Shown piece after piece: positions 1 through 9,464 of a stretch of 37,428 nucleotides of DNA (position 1 is its first letter; each line of letters opens with the position of its first letter). The stretch covers positions 1 to 37,428 of the forward strand of contig NZ_MUHU01000023.1 in NCBI RefSeq assembly GCF_002105195.1, given 5' to 3'. The notes below the pieces were generated by a model. The model made no database searches and was not told the origin of the DNA. It worked only from the letters and a program-made list of their open reading frames with translations. Both the position numbers and the translations under genes were made by a program. Source of the DNA: Derxia lacustris (GTDB lineage: Bacteria > Pseudomonadota > Gammaproteobacteria > Burkholderiales > Burkholderiaceae_E).

Positions 1-10
1 CCCGCCCGAC

Positions 11-1600
11 CTAAGCCGCCCTCCGCCGCCCCGCCGGATGCGCCGCATTCAACCCATCGGCGATGTAGTGCGCCAGCGCATACACGGTCTCCGACGGGTT
101 GTAGCCGATGGACGTCGGCAGCAGGCTCGCATCGGCGATGTAGAGGTTCTTCACGTCATGCGTCTCGCCGCGCGGATTGACCACCGTCCTGGCCGGATCG
201 GCGCCCATGCGGCAGGTGCCTTGCGGATGGAAGGACGTGTAGCGGTAGCGCGAGCGCTCGTTCTTCAGCCCGGCGATCACGCCGTCCACCGCCTCGACGC
301 TGTCGATCTCCAGCTTCTGCGACGACGGGATGTACAGCCGCCGCGCGCCGGCCGCGAACAGCACCTTGCAGGTCGTCGCGAGCCCCTTCTTCATCGCCTC
401 GAAATCCTCGTCGTCCACGTCGTAGCGGATCGACTTGGCGCCGTCCTTCCAGCTCACCTCGCCCACGTTCTTGTCGTGGATCAGGCTGATGAGCCGAGTC
501 GTGGACTTGTAGCGGCTCATGAAGTCGACATAGGGCTTGCCGGTGCCCGGCTCGACCTGGGTGCTGGCCTCGACCGGGTCCTGCACCGCGTTGAGCAGCA
601 GATAGCCGCCGTTTTCCGGCAGCGTGTCGCGGTCCATGTAGAGCGAATGCGTCGCGCCGTGAAAGTCGTAGACCGGCTGGTCGAACATCGCGGTCACCGA
701 CATCGTCGGATGGCACGCGAAGTTCTTGCCGACCTGGCCGCTGCCGTTGGCGAGCTGGCTGCGCAGCAGCAGCAGCGGCGTCTGCACCGGGCCGGCGGCC
801 AGCACCACGATCGGCGCATCGACGCGCAGCCGCGCCTTCGGCTTGCCGGTCTGCTGGTCGACCACCTCGGCCTCGACGCCGGTCGCCTTGCCGTCGCGCG
901 CCAGCACCTGCGTGACCCGCGTGTCGGAATGGATGGTTGCGCCGTGCTGCACCGCCCACGGCAGATAGGTCACGAGCATCGACTGCTTGCGGTCCGAGGC
1001 GCAGCCCGCGAAGCACATGCCGGTCAGCACGCAGTCGCGCACATTGCGGCGCGCCTCGCCGCGCGGCAGGCCGAGCTTGGCCATGCCGGCAGCGATCAGT
1101 TCGGCGCCGCCGCTGGTCTCCTGCGGCGTGACCGCGCGGATGCCGAGGTTGCGCTCGACCTTCTCGAAATAGGGCCGCAGGGTCGCCGGCGTGAGCGCGG
1201 TCAGGCCGAACTCGCGGCCCCACAGGTCGAGGTAGTAGTCGGGCGTGCGAAAGCACAGCGCGGCGTTGACCACCGTCGAGCCGCCGACGCAGGCGCCCTG
1301 CAGGATCGCGATGTCGCCGCTGTCGTTGTTCTGGCCGCCGTGGTCGGCGTAGAGCGTGCCCATGCTGATCGCGAGCATCTCGGTGAATTTCTCGGACGGC
1401 ACATAGGGGCCGGCTTCGAGCACGATCACCTTCTTGCCGGCCTTGGCCAGTTCATAGGCCATCACCGCGCCGCCCGCGCCCGAGCCGACCACGACCGCGT
1501 CGGCTTTCAGGTGCAGATGGGCGCCGGCGGCGATGTCGCTGGCCTGGGTCACGGGCAGGCCGTGCTTCGGCACTTCGACCGGAATCGTCTTGTTGGTCAT
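11..1600 (-). CDS. GMC-family FAD alcohol dehydrogenase, large subunit
   Basis: 529-aa GMC oxidoreductase that should oxidise an alcohol to an aldehyde or ketone using FAD. The dinucleotide fold GSGAGG is at residues 39-44 and is followed by a Glu-Ala-Gly at 62-64. The C-terminal catalytic block has His458 (SFHPQGTCRMG) and Asn501 (GYNPSET). Three cysteines, Cys190, Cys196 and Cys200 (C-x5-C-x3-C), sit where gluconate/glucose dehydrogenase-type and long-chain alcohol oxidase-type GMC enzymes carry a cysteine cluster, so an iron-sulfur cluster is possible. It has no signal peptide of its own. The gene 13 bp upstream encodes a Tat-signal small subunit, which suggests co-export. The start is preceded by GAGGAGA. 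The substrate is unknown; an aryl alcohol such as benzyl alcohol is inferred from the downstream aldehyde and benzoate genes. The gene stops 10 bp from the window edge, so a cytochrome partner could lie just outside. Confidence 0.85.
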   Translation of the reverse strand: MTNKTIPVEVPKHGLPVTQASDIAAGAHLHLKADAVVVGSGAGGAVMAYELAKAGKKVIVLEAGPYVPSEKFTEMLAISMGTLYADHGGQNNDSGDIAILQGACVGGSTVVNAALCFRTPDYYLDLWGREFGLTALTPATLRPYFEKVERNLGIRAVTPQETSGGAELIAAGMAKLGLPRGEARRNVRDCVLTGMCFAGCASDRKQSMLVTYLPWAVQHGATIHSDTRVTQVLARDGKATGVEAEVVDQQTGKPKARLRVDAPIVVLAAGPVQTPLLLLRSQLANGSGQVGKNFACHPTMSVTAMFDQPVYDFHGATHSLYMDRDTLPENGGYLLLNAVQDPVEASTQVEPGTGKPYVDFMSRYKSTTRLISLIHDKNVGEVSWKDGAKSIRYDVDDEDFEAMKKGLATTCKVLFAAGARRLYIPSSQKLEIDSVEAVDGVIAGLKNERSRYRYTSFHPQGTCRMGADPARTVVNPRGETHDVKNLYIADASLLPTSIGYNPSETVYALAHYIADGLNAAHPAGRRRAA

Positions 1601-1613
1601 GTTGCTGGTCTCC

Positions 1614-2207
1614 TCAAGCCTGGGGCAGCGGCTGGTTGCCGAGCGACGGAATGCGGTTGCGGCGCGTGACCGGGCCGTCGTAGCCGAGCGGTCCCCAGGT
1701 CGGCGGATTGGCGAAGTAGGCGAGCGCGACGAGCTTCTTGAGGCCCAGGCTCAGCGCGCGCTGCGGCACTTCGGTGCCATTGGCCCAGGCGTCGCAGAAG
1801 GCGATTGCGTCGGCATCGCCGAGGTCGACGAAGGCCTTGCCGTAGCCCGCCTTCGGGCCGTCGTTGAAATAGCCGATGCCGCCGCGCAGCCCGGCGAGGA
1901 TGTGCGGCGGCATGGTCGCGAGCAGCGCCGCGTCGAGCGTCTGGAGCACCGGCACCTGGGCCGGCGGCAGCAGCGCGCTGCCCTCGGTCGGCAACATCAC
2001 GTCGAGCAGGCGCTGGAACACGCGGGCCTCGGTCGCGCCGACGAATTTCATCGGCGCGGGCGCGGCGGCGCGCAGCGTGGCGGGCGCGCCGGCGGTCAGG
2101 CCGAGCGCGGCGGCGGCGAGCAGGAACTGGCGCCGCGTGAGGCCGCCGGCGGCGGTCATCGCAGGCAGGGCGGCGGCGCCGCGCGGATCGGGCGTGGAAA
2201 TGCGCAT
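1614..2207 (-). CDS. Tat-exported small subunit, gluconate 2-dehydrogenase subunit 3-like
   Basis: 197-aa protein with a clear twin-arginine signal: TRRQFLL at residues 24-30, then an alanine/leucine-rich stretch ending near residue 48. The mature part resembles the small subunit 3 / gamma subunit that accompanies GMC dehydrogenases of the gluconate and FAD-glucose dehydrogenase type. In that family the small subunit is a chaperone that carries the catalytic subunit through the Tat system, because the large subunit lacks a signal. The same division holds here: the GMC protein begins MTNKT with no leader. AGGAGA lies 6 bp before the ATG. It sits between the MetA-type outer-membrane gene (25 bp upstream) and the GMC gene (13 bp downstream), clearly in one operon. 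Assignment to the subunit 3 family rests on overall look, signal and context, not on a search. Confidence 0.72.
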   Translation of the reverse strand: MRISTPDPRGAAALPAMTAAGGLTRRQFLLAAAALGLTAGAPATLRAAAPAPMKFVGATEARVFQRLLDVMLPTEGSALLPPAQVPVLQTLDAALLATMPPHILAGLRGGIGYFNDGPKAGYGKAFVDLGDADAIAFCDAWANGTEVPQRALSLGLKKLVALAYFANPPTWGPLGYDGPVTRRNRIPSLGNQPLPQA

Positions 2208-2232
2208 GGTTGTCTCCTGAATCGGATGGCGG

Positions 2233-3111
2233 TCAGAAGACCTGGAGCAGGCGCAGGTTCACGCGCGCGCTTTCCTTGAAGCCGTTGTCCACCCGCAGAT
2301 CGCGGCCGACGTTGACGAGCAGTTGCGTCGCCGGCCCGACGAAGGCGGCGGTGCCGAGCTGGAACTTGGTGACATTGGCCGCGTCGTTGCGCGACACGCC
2401 GGCGACCTTGGTCTCGCCCAGATGCGCGTAAGACAGCCCGCCGCGCAGGTCCCAGGTCGGGCTCATCGCATAGCGCGCAAAGCCCTGGAGCTGGGTCGTG
2501 GCCGATTGTTCGAGCGAGGCGCCGGCGGCATTGGCCTTGTCGTTCTTGCCGTAGGCCGTCACGTCGGCGGCGAGGTCGATGGTCCACTTGTCGCCGAGGC
2601 CGAACAGCCAGGCGGCTTGCAGCGCGGTCTTCCAGCGGTTCTCGCCGAGGTTGAGCGGCTTGTTCGCGTCGTAGGTGCCGGTGGGCGCGTAGACGAACGG
2701 CGTGATGCCGAAATAGCTGCGCTTCGCCGCGTCCTCATGCAGCCAGACGGTGGCGGCGAGGATCAGGTCGCCGACGCCGCTGCGGTTGCCGAGTGCCGGC
2801 GCCAGATCGTTCTTGGCTTCGAGCCGGCCGAAGGGCAGCAGGAATTGCGGATCGACCGTGAAGCCGGCGATCTTCATGAAATGGATCATCCGCAGGATGC
2901 CGATGTTGGAGTCGAGGCCGTAGCTGCCGGCCGGGCGCTTGCCGTTGGCATAGAGCTGGTCGCGCTGGGCGGTCTGGGCGTAGAGCGCCGCGATGTTCGT
3001 GCCCTCGGGCAGGGCGGTGTAGTCGCCGGCGTCGATGTCGATGGCGTGGGCGGCAGTGCCGGCAAAGGCGAGCGTGGCGCCGAGCAGGGCGGTGCGCAGG
3101 GACGGGTTCAT
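2233..3111 (-). CDS. Outer-membrane MetA-pathway (phenol degradation) type protein
   Basis: 292-aa exported protein. The signal peptide is residues 1-23 (cleavage after AAHA), followed by the N-terminal pattern of the Phenol_MetA_deg / SphA-like family (YTALPEGTNIAALYA at about 31-45). The rest consists of alternating amphipathic segments rich in Gly, Tyr and Trp, ending in a phenylalanine, as expected for an outer-membrane beta-barrel. Members are commonly encoded beside genes for aromatic or hydrophobic substrate degradation and are thought to help uptake. The ATG at 3111 was chosen over the longer reading (to 3183) because AGGAGA lies just before it and it gives a clean signal peptide. It lies 29 bp downstream of the aldehyde dehydrogenase in the same operon. 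Transport of the alcohol substrate is inferred. Confidence 0.78.
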   Translation of the reverse strand: MNPSLRTALLGATLAFAGTAAHAIDIDAGDYTALPEGTNIAALYAQTAQRDQLYANGKRPAGSYGLDSNIGILRMIHFMKIAGFTVDPQFLLPFGRLEAKNDLAPALGNRSGVGDLILAATVWLHEDAAKRSYFGITPFVYAPTGTYDANKPLNLGENRWKTALQAAWLFGLGDKWTIDLAADVTAYGKNDKANAAGASLEQSATTQLQGFARYAMSPTWDLRGGLSYAHLGETKVAGVSRNDAANVTKFQLGTAAFVGPATQLLVNVGRDLRVDNGFKESARVNLRLLQVF

Positions 3112-3140
3112 GTGGGTCTCCTCTTGGGTCTTGTTGTTGG

Positions 3141-4604
3141 TCAGAACGGGTACTGGATGCCTTGTTCGAGCACGCTGACCCACTGCGTCTCGGTGAACTC
3201 ATGCAGGTTGGCCGGGCCGCCAAAGCGCCCGCCATTGCCCGACGCGCCCATGCCGCCGAAGGGCACCTGGAATTCGTTGTTCACGGTCTGGTCGTTGATG
3301 TGGACCATGCCGGTGTGCAGCCGCGCCGCGAGGGCGAGGCCGCGTTGCACGTTGCGGCTGTGGATCGCGGCCGCGAGGCCATAGGGCGAGGCGTTGACCA
3401 GCGCGACCGCCTCGTCGTCGCTGTCGAACACGGTGATGGGCGCGACCGGACCGAAGATTTCCTCGCTGAACGCCGCCATGTCGGGTCGCACGTCGGCGAG
3501 CACGGTCGGGCGGTAGAACAGGCCGGACTGCGGGCCGCCGGTGAGCAGCCGGGCGCCGTCGCGCAGCGCGCCCTGCACGATGGCGTCGATGCGCGCGAGC
3601 TGCCTGGCGTTGATGATCGGGCCGAGATGGACCGGCTCGGTGAACGGGTCGCCGACCGCGAGCTTGCCGGCGCGCTCGGCGAGCAGCTCGGCATAGCGCG
3701 CCGCGACGCTGCGATGCACGAGATGGCGCCCGGCCTGCATGCAGATCTGGCCCTGATGCAGAAAGGCGCCCCAGGCGCCGCTGGAGCTGGCGGCGTCGAG
3801 ATCGGCATCGTCGAGCACGACCAGCGCGTTGTTGCCGCCGAGTTCGAGCGCGCACTTCTTGAGCAGCTGGCCGCAGGTGGCGCCGATGCTGCGGCCGACG
3901 CCGGTCGAGCCGGTGAAGGCGATCATCGACACCGCCGGATGGCGCACGACGGCGTCGCCGGTGTCGGGACCGCCGGGCAGCAGTTGCAGCAGGCCGTCGG
4001 GCAGGCCGGCATCGGCAAACAGCTGGGCGATCAGCGCGCCGCCGATCACGGCGGTCTGCACATCGGGCTTGAGCAGCACGGCATTGCCGAGCGCCAGCGC
4101 CGGCGCGATCGAGCGCATCGACAGCAGCAGCGGGAAGTTCCACGGCGAGATCACGCCGACCACGCCAATGGGCACGCGGCGCCAATAGTTGGTGCGGCCC
4201 GGCATGGCCGACGGAAAGATCTCGCCGGTCGGCTGCATCGGCAGGCTTGCGCTCATCAGCAGCTGCTCGTAGGTGGCGTGCAGCTCCCAGTCGGCCTTGA
4301 GCGGCACCGAGCCGGCTTCGCGGACGTTCCAGTAGCGAAAGCTGTCGGCGCGCTCCTTGAGCAGGCGCGCGGCCTCGCGCAGCACGGCGGCGCGCCGGTC
4401 GAAGGGCGTGGCGGCCCAGGCTTTCTGGGCGAGCGCGGCGGCGCGGGCGGCCTCGTCCACATCGGTGGCGTCGGCGATGCCGGTGCGGCCGAGCACGGCG
4501 CCGGTCGCCGGCTCGCGCACCTCGGCGCTGCCGCCGTGGGCTTCGCGCCAGCCCGAGCTGTAGATCAGGCCGCTCGACGGAAGCGGAAGTTCGTGGATGT
4601 TCAT
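3141..4604 (-). CDS. NAD(P)-dependent aryl-aldehyde (benzaldehyde-type) dehydrogenase
   Basis: 487-aa aldehyde dehydrogenase, normal length for the superfamily. Visible residues are Asn156 (PWNFP), Lys179 (LLKP), the FTGSTGVG loop at 230-237, the general base Glu254 (ELGGNN) and the nucleophile Cys288 in GQICMQAGR. The context around the cysteine resembles benzaldehyde and salicylaldehyde dehydrogenases such as the XylC/NahF type, so oxidation of benzaldehyde or a close relative to the acid is the best guess. There is no export signal, so it is cytoplasmic. It is the first gene after the sigma-54 promoter at 4661-4675 and leads the operon with the MetA-type, Tat subunit and GMC genes. The product would be benzoate, the substrate of both downstream pathways. 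Vanillin or other aryl aldehydes cannot be excluded. Confidence 0.82.
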   Translation of the reverse strand: MNIHELPLPSSGLIYSSGWREAHGGSAEVREPATGAVLGRTGIADATDVDEAARAAALAQKAWAATPFDRRAAVLREAARLLKERADSFRYWNVREAGSVPLKADWELHATYEQLLMSASLPMQPTGEIFPSAMPGRTNYWRRVPIGVVGVISPWNFPLLLSMRSIAPALALGNAVLLKPDVQTAVIGGALIAQLFADAGLPDGLLQLLPGGPDTGDAVVRHPAVSMIAFTGSTGVGRSIGATCGQLLKKCALELGGNNALVVLDDADLDAASSSGAWGAFLHQGQICMQAGRHLVHRSVAARYAELLAERAGKLAVGDPFTEPVHLGPIINARQLARIDAIVQGALRDGARLLTGGPQSGLFYRPTVLADVRPDMAAFSEEIFGPVAPITVFDSDDEAVALVNASPYGLAAAIHSRNVQRGLALAARLHTGMVHINDQTVNNEFQVPFGGMGASGNGGRFGGPANLHEFTETQWVSVLEQGIQYPF

Positions 4605-4660
4605 GCCGGTCTCCTCGGTGGTGGCTGAGGGCGGGTCTGGGCCCGCCGCGTTTGCCTAGG

Positions 4661-4675
4661 GCAAGCGGCGTACCG
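4661..4675 (-). promoter_or_regulatory. Sigma-54 (-24/-12) promoter for the aldehyde/alcohol dehydrogenase operon
   Basis: On the minus strand this reads CGGTACGCCGCTTGC. It has the invariant GG and GC doublets at exactly 10-bp spacing and fits the TGGCACG-N4-TTGC consensus with two mismatches. The -12 element is about 57 bp from the ATG at 4604. Upstream lie a perfect IHF consensus and tandem dyads at the usual enhancer distance, and the divergent neighbour is a sigma-54 activator. Confidence 0.75.
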
Positions 4676-4715
4676 CCCCGGCCGGCGGCGCTGGCGACGG
4701 CGCTTGTCCCTGCCA

Positions 4716-4728
4716 AATCAAGCGCTTG
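4716..4728 (+). promoter_or_regulatory. IHF binding site
   Basis: AATCAAGCGCTTG matches the IHF consensus WATCAA-N4-TTR at every defined position. It lies between the sigma-54 promoter (4661-4675) and the enhancer-like dyads (4751-4809), where IHF bends DNA to bring an AAA+ activator to the polymerase. Part of it (4719-4728, CAAGCGCTTG) is also a 10-bp palindrome. Confidence 0.62.
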
Positions 4729-4750
4729 CGAAGCGGCGCGCGCTGGCGGC

Positions 4751-4809
4751 GGCGTCTCGCGCGTCCCGCTGCGGGATGCGCCGGTCTCATTGCGGGACGC
4801 CGAGACGCC
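4751..4809. promoter_or_regulatory. Tandem enhancer-like dyads (UAS) for the sigma-54 activator
   Basis: Two 19-bp related dyads, GCGTCCCGCTGCGGGATGC (4761-4779) and CGGTCTCATTGCGGGACGC (4782-4800), have centres 21 bp apart, two helical turns. They are about 120 and 141 bp upstream of the predicted transcription start on the minus strand. The whole element is also framed by an outer inverted repeat: 4751-4769 pairs with 4792-4809 with a single-base bulge (GGCGTCTCG at the left end, CGAGACGCC at the right). This is the layout of NtrC-family upstream activating sequences. Confidence 0.62.
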
Positions 4810-4853
4810 GAAACCACAGTCGGGCGACGGACGGCGCTAGGGGTTTGGTCGCG

Positions 4854-4883
4854 TTGACGCTGGCGCGCCCGCGTCGCTAGGGT
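4854..4883 (+). promoter_or_regulatory. Possible sigma-70 promoter of the sigma-54 activator gene
   Basis: TTGACG (4854-4859), an 18-bp spacer and TAGGGT (4878-4883) lie about 38 bp before the GTG start at 4921. The -35 is good and the -10 is weak, so this is a tentative call. Confidence 0.3.
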
Positions 4884-4920
4884 CGGCGCACTTTTTCATC
4901 CGCGCGTGTGAACCTGAATC

Positions 4921-6825
<1,905 letters not shown>

Positions 6826-6836
6826 ACGACAAGGCT

Positions 6837-6861
6837 CGCCTGGGCCGGATCGGCGCAGGCG
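6837..6861. terminator. Hairpin between convergent activator gene and benE
   Basis: CGCCTG (6837-6842) pairs with CAGGCG (6856-6861), then after one G-G mismatch GCCG (6844-6847) pairs with CGGC (6851-6854) around a 3-nt loop. It fills the 46-bp gap between two convergent stop codons. It lacks a T tract, so it may be a bidirectional terminator or only an mRNA 3'-end stabiliser. Confidence 0.45.
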
Positions 6862-6871
6862 GGTTGCAAGC

Positions 6872-8077
6872 TCAGCCCGGCCGGCTCGTTCGCGCGGCCC
6901 GCGCCAGCCACGGCGCGCTGAACGGCCGATGCAGCACCAGCCACGCCAGCGACCCGAGCGCCACGCCCCAGAACGCCGAGCCCAGCCCGAACAGCGACAT
7001 GCCGGACGCCGTCGCCAGGAAGGTGATGACCGAGGCCTCGCGCTGGTCCGGCTCGCTCATCATCCCGAGCAGGTTGTTGCCGATGGCGCCGACCAGCGCC
7101 AGCCCCGCGAGCACCGCGACGAAGGTCTTGGGCAGCGCGGTGAACAGCAGCACGATGGTTCCGGCAAAGCTGCCGCCCAGCAGATAGAAGACGCCATTGG
7201 CGAGCCCCGCCACATGGCGCCGCGCCGGGTCCGGATGCGCCTCGGGGCCGGTGCACAGCGCGGCCGTGATCGATGCCGTGACCAGGGTGATGCCGCCGAA
7301 CAGCGCCGCCGGCAGCGACACCAGCCCGAGCACGCCCAGCACCGGCCGTGCCGGCACGTCATAGCCGGCCTGGCGCAGGATCGCCAGGCCCGGCATGAAC
7401 TGCCCGGTCAGGCTCACCAGCACCAGCGGCAGCGCCAGCCCGAGGGTGGCGCGCGCGGTCCATTCGGGCGCGATGAACATCGGCGTCGCCAGACTCGGCC
7501 GCAGGCCGTGCAGGCTCGCGCCTTCGACCCCCACGGCCAGCGCAATGCCGGCAATGAGCAGCAGCACCAGGCAATGGCGCGGCAGCAGCCGGCGCAGCAG
7601 CAGATAGACCGCGATCATCCCGAAGGCCAGCGTCGGCGCCAGCTCGGCCGCCGTGAAGGCGCCGACGCCAAAGCGGAACAGGATGCCGGCCATCATCGCG
7701 CTGGCCACGCCGCGTGGGATGAGCCCGACCAGCCGGTCGAAGCCGCCCGACAGCCCGATCGCCACCAGCACCGCCGCCGCCACCAGATAGGCGCCGACCG
7801 CCTCGTTGAGCGAGATGGCCGGGAACAGCGCCACCAGCAGCGCCGTGCCCGGCGCCGACCAGGCGGTGATGACCGGCGCGCGAAAGCGCCAGCTCAGCAG
7901 CAGCCCCGACAGGCCGGCGCCGATGGAGATGGCCCAGACCCAGGAGGCGATCATTTCCGGGGCCGCGCCGGCGCGCTGAGCGGCCTGGAAAAAGATGACG
8001 AGCGGCCCCGAGTAGGAAATGAGCACCGCCATGAAACCGGCGGTCAGGGCTGAGAGCGAGAAGTCCCTGAGCGGCAT
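6872..8077 (-). CDS. benE: Benzoate membrane transporter BenE
   Basis: 401-aa integral membrane protein of the BenE (benzoate/H+ symporter) family. About 12 hydrophobic segments run through nearly the whole length, with the family look at the N-terminus (SALTAGFMAVLISYSGPLVIFFQAA, split here for length, at about 9-33) and conserved Gly/Pro-rich stretches such as WSAPGTALLVALFP. The ATG at 8077 is the natural start. The same frame stays open far upstream through benK, but that part is a shadow. It begins 11 bp after the benK stop and is the last gene of the cat-ben operon. It is expected to import benzoate across the inner membrane, possibly redundantly with benK and the ABC importer at 16738-21377. 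Confidence 0.9.
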   Translation of the reverse strand: MPLRDFSLSALTAGFMAVLISYSGPLVIFFQAAQRAGAAPEMIASWVWAISIGAGLSGLLLSWRFRAPVITAWSAPGTALLVALFPAISLNEAVGAYLVAAAVLVAIGLSGGFDRLVGLIPRGVASAMMAGILFRFGVGAFTAAELAPTLAFGMIAVYLLLRRLLPRHCLVLLLIAGIALAVGVEGASLHGLRPSLATPMFIAPEWTARATLGLALPLVLVSLTGQFMPGLAILRQAGYDVPARPVLGVLGLVSLPAALFGGITLVTASITAALCTGPEAHPDPARRHVAGLANGVFYLLGGSFAGTIVLLFTALPKTFVAVLAGLALVGAIGNNLLGMMSEPDQREASVITFLATASGMSLFGLGSAFWGVALGSLAWLVLHRPFSAPWLARAARTSRPG

Positions 8078-8088
8078 CGCCGGCGCGC

Positions 8089-9420
8089 TCAGGCGGTGGC
8101 TGCAAGCGCTGGCAGATCGGGCGCGCGATGACCGGCCGCAAACACCGCCATCGCGGCGCAGGCCAGCACGCCGGGCAGTGCGAAGGCATAGAAGTTGTAG
8201 TCGAGCGGCAGCTCCATGCCGAGCAGCGCGCCGCCCAGGATCGGGCCCAGGATGGCGCCGTTGCGGCCCACGCCCGAGGCCCAGCCGAGGCCGGTCGAGC
8301 GCATGGCCATCGGATAGAACTGGGCGCCGAGCGCATACAGCAGGATTTGCGAACCGATGGTGGTGGCGCCGGCCACGGCGATCAGCGCATTGAGCAGCCA
8401 GGCCGGTTGCGGATGGCCGAGCAGCCCGATCGACAGTGCCGCCAGCGCAAAGAACGCCGCCAGCACGCGCGGCAGATTGATGCGGTCGCCAAGCCAGCCG
8501 CCGCCCACCGCGCCGAAGATGGCGCCGAAGTTGAGCACCAGCAGAAAGCTCAGGCTGGAGCCGAGGTCGTAGCCGGCCTTGACCATCAGCTTGGGCAGCC
8601 AGGAGTTGAGCGCATAGACCATCAGCAGGCAGGCGAAGAAGGCGGTCCACAGCATCAGGCTGCGCAGCGCCCGGCCCTCGCGGAACAGCGCGAACAGCGG
8701 CGCGCCCCGGGTGATGGCGGCCGGCATGCGCAGCGGCACGCCGGCCGGCGCGGCAAAGTCCGGATCGAGCCGCGCCAGGATGTCGCGCGCCTCGTCCTCG
8801 CGGCCGGCGCGCAGCAGAAAGCCGACCGACTCGGGCAGGAACAGCAGGATCGCCGGCAGCAGCAGCAACAGCGCGCCGGCCACGAAGAACACCCACTGCC
8901 AGCCGAGCGTCGGCATCAGCAGCATGCCGAGCGTGGCCGACAGCATGCCGCCGACCGAATAGCCGCTGAACATCACCGCCACCAGCAGGCTGCGGATGCG
9001 CTTGGGCGCGTACTCGCTGATGAGCGCGACCACATTGGGCATGACGCCGCCGATGCCAAGCCCCGCGATGAAGCGGCAGACGCCAAACTGCCCCGGCGTG
9101 GCGGCGAAGCCGTTGAGCACCGTGAAACCGCTGAACAGCAGCACGCAGGCGGCGATGACCTTCTTGCGGCCAAAGCGGTCGGCGAGCGGGCCGAACAGCA
9201 TCGCGCCGGCCATCATCCCGAACAGAGCATAGCTGCCGAGCGCGCCGGCCTCGATCGGGCTCAGGCCCCATTGCTTCATCAGCACCGGCAGCACCACGCC
9301 GTAGATGACCAGGTCGTAGCCGTCGAACACGATGATGAGTGCGCACCAGAACAGCACGCTCCAGTGAAAGCGGTTGAAGCGCGCGTTGTCGATGACGCCG
9401 GAAATGTCGGTGGACTGCAT
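8089..9420 (-). CDS. benK: MFS aromatic acid:H+ symporter, BenK/PcaK type
   Basis: 443-aa major facilitator protein of the aromatic acid:H+ symporter family. It shows 12 hydrophobic segments, the family signature D33-G-Y-D36 in the first helix (VFDGYDLVIYG) and the loop 2-3 motif GPLADRFGRKK (77-87), which both matter for function in PcaK/BenK. A long cytoplasmic loop of about 60 residues separates helices 6 and 7. It lies between benD (44 bp) and benE (11 bp) in the cat-ben operon, so benzoate is the likely substrate. A 4-hydroxybenzoate or broader range is possible because PcaK and BenK are hard to tell apart by eye. Confidence 0.87.
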   Translation of the reverse strand: MQSTDISGVIDNARFNRFHWSVLFWCALIIVFDGYDLVIYGVVLPVLMKQWGLSPIEAGALGSYALFGMMAGAMLFGPLADRFGRKKVIAACVLLFSGFTVLNGFAATPGQFGVCRFIAGLGIGGVMPNVVALISEYAPKRIRSLLVAVMFSGYSVGGMLSATLGMLLMPTLGWQWVFFVAGALLLLLPAILLFLPESVGFLLRAGREDEARDILARLDPDFAAPAGVPLRMPAAITRGAPLFALFREGRALRSLMLWTAFFACLLMVYALNSWLPKLMVKAGYDLGSSLSFLLVLNFGAIFGAVGGGWLGDRINLPRVLAAFFALAALSIGLLGHPQPAWLLNALIAVAGATTIGSQILLYALGAQFYPMAMRSTGLGWASGVGRNGAILGPILGGALLGMELPLDYNFYAFALPGVLACAAMAVFAAGHRAPDLPALAATA

Positions 9421-9464
9421 GTCTCCCCCTTTGCGGGTGGTTGTGGTGATCGCGCCGTGACGGC

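Noticed and set aside
38..1669. 543-aa open frame on the plus strand opposite the GMC gene
   Set aside because: Arg/His/Ala-rich low-complexity translation with no recognisable domain; it is the antisense shadow of a well-supported gene in high-GC DNA.
6872..9346. 824-aa frame suggesting a fusion of benE with an upstream domain
   Set aside because: The upstream part is the out-of-frame shadow of benK; a good benE ATG exists at 8077.
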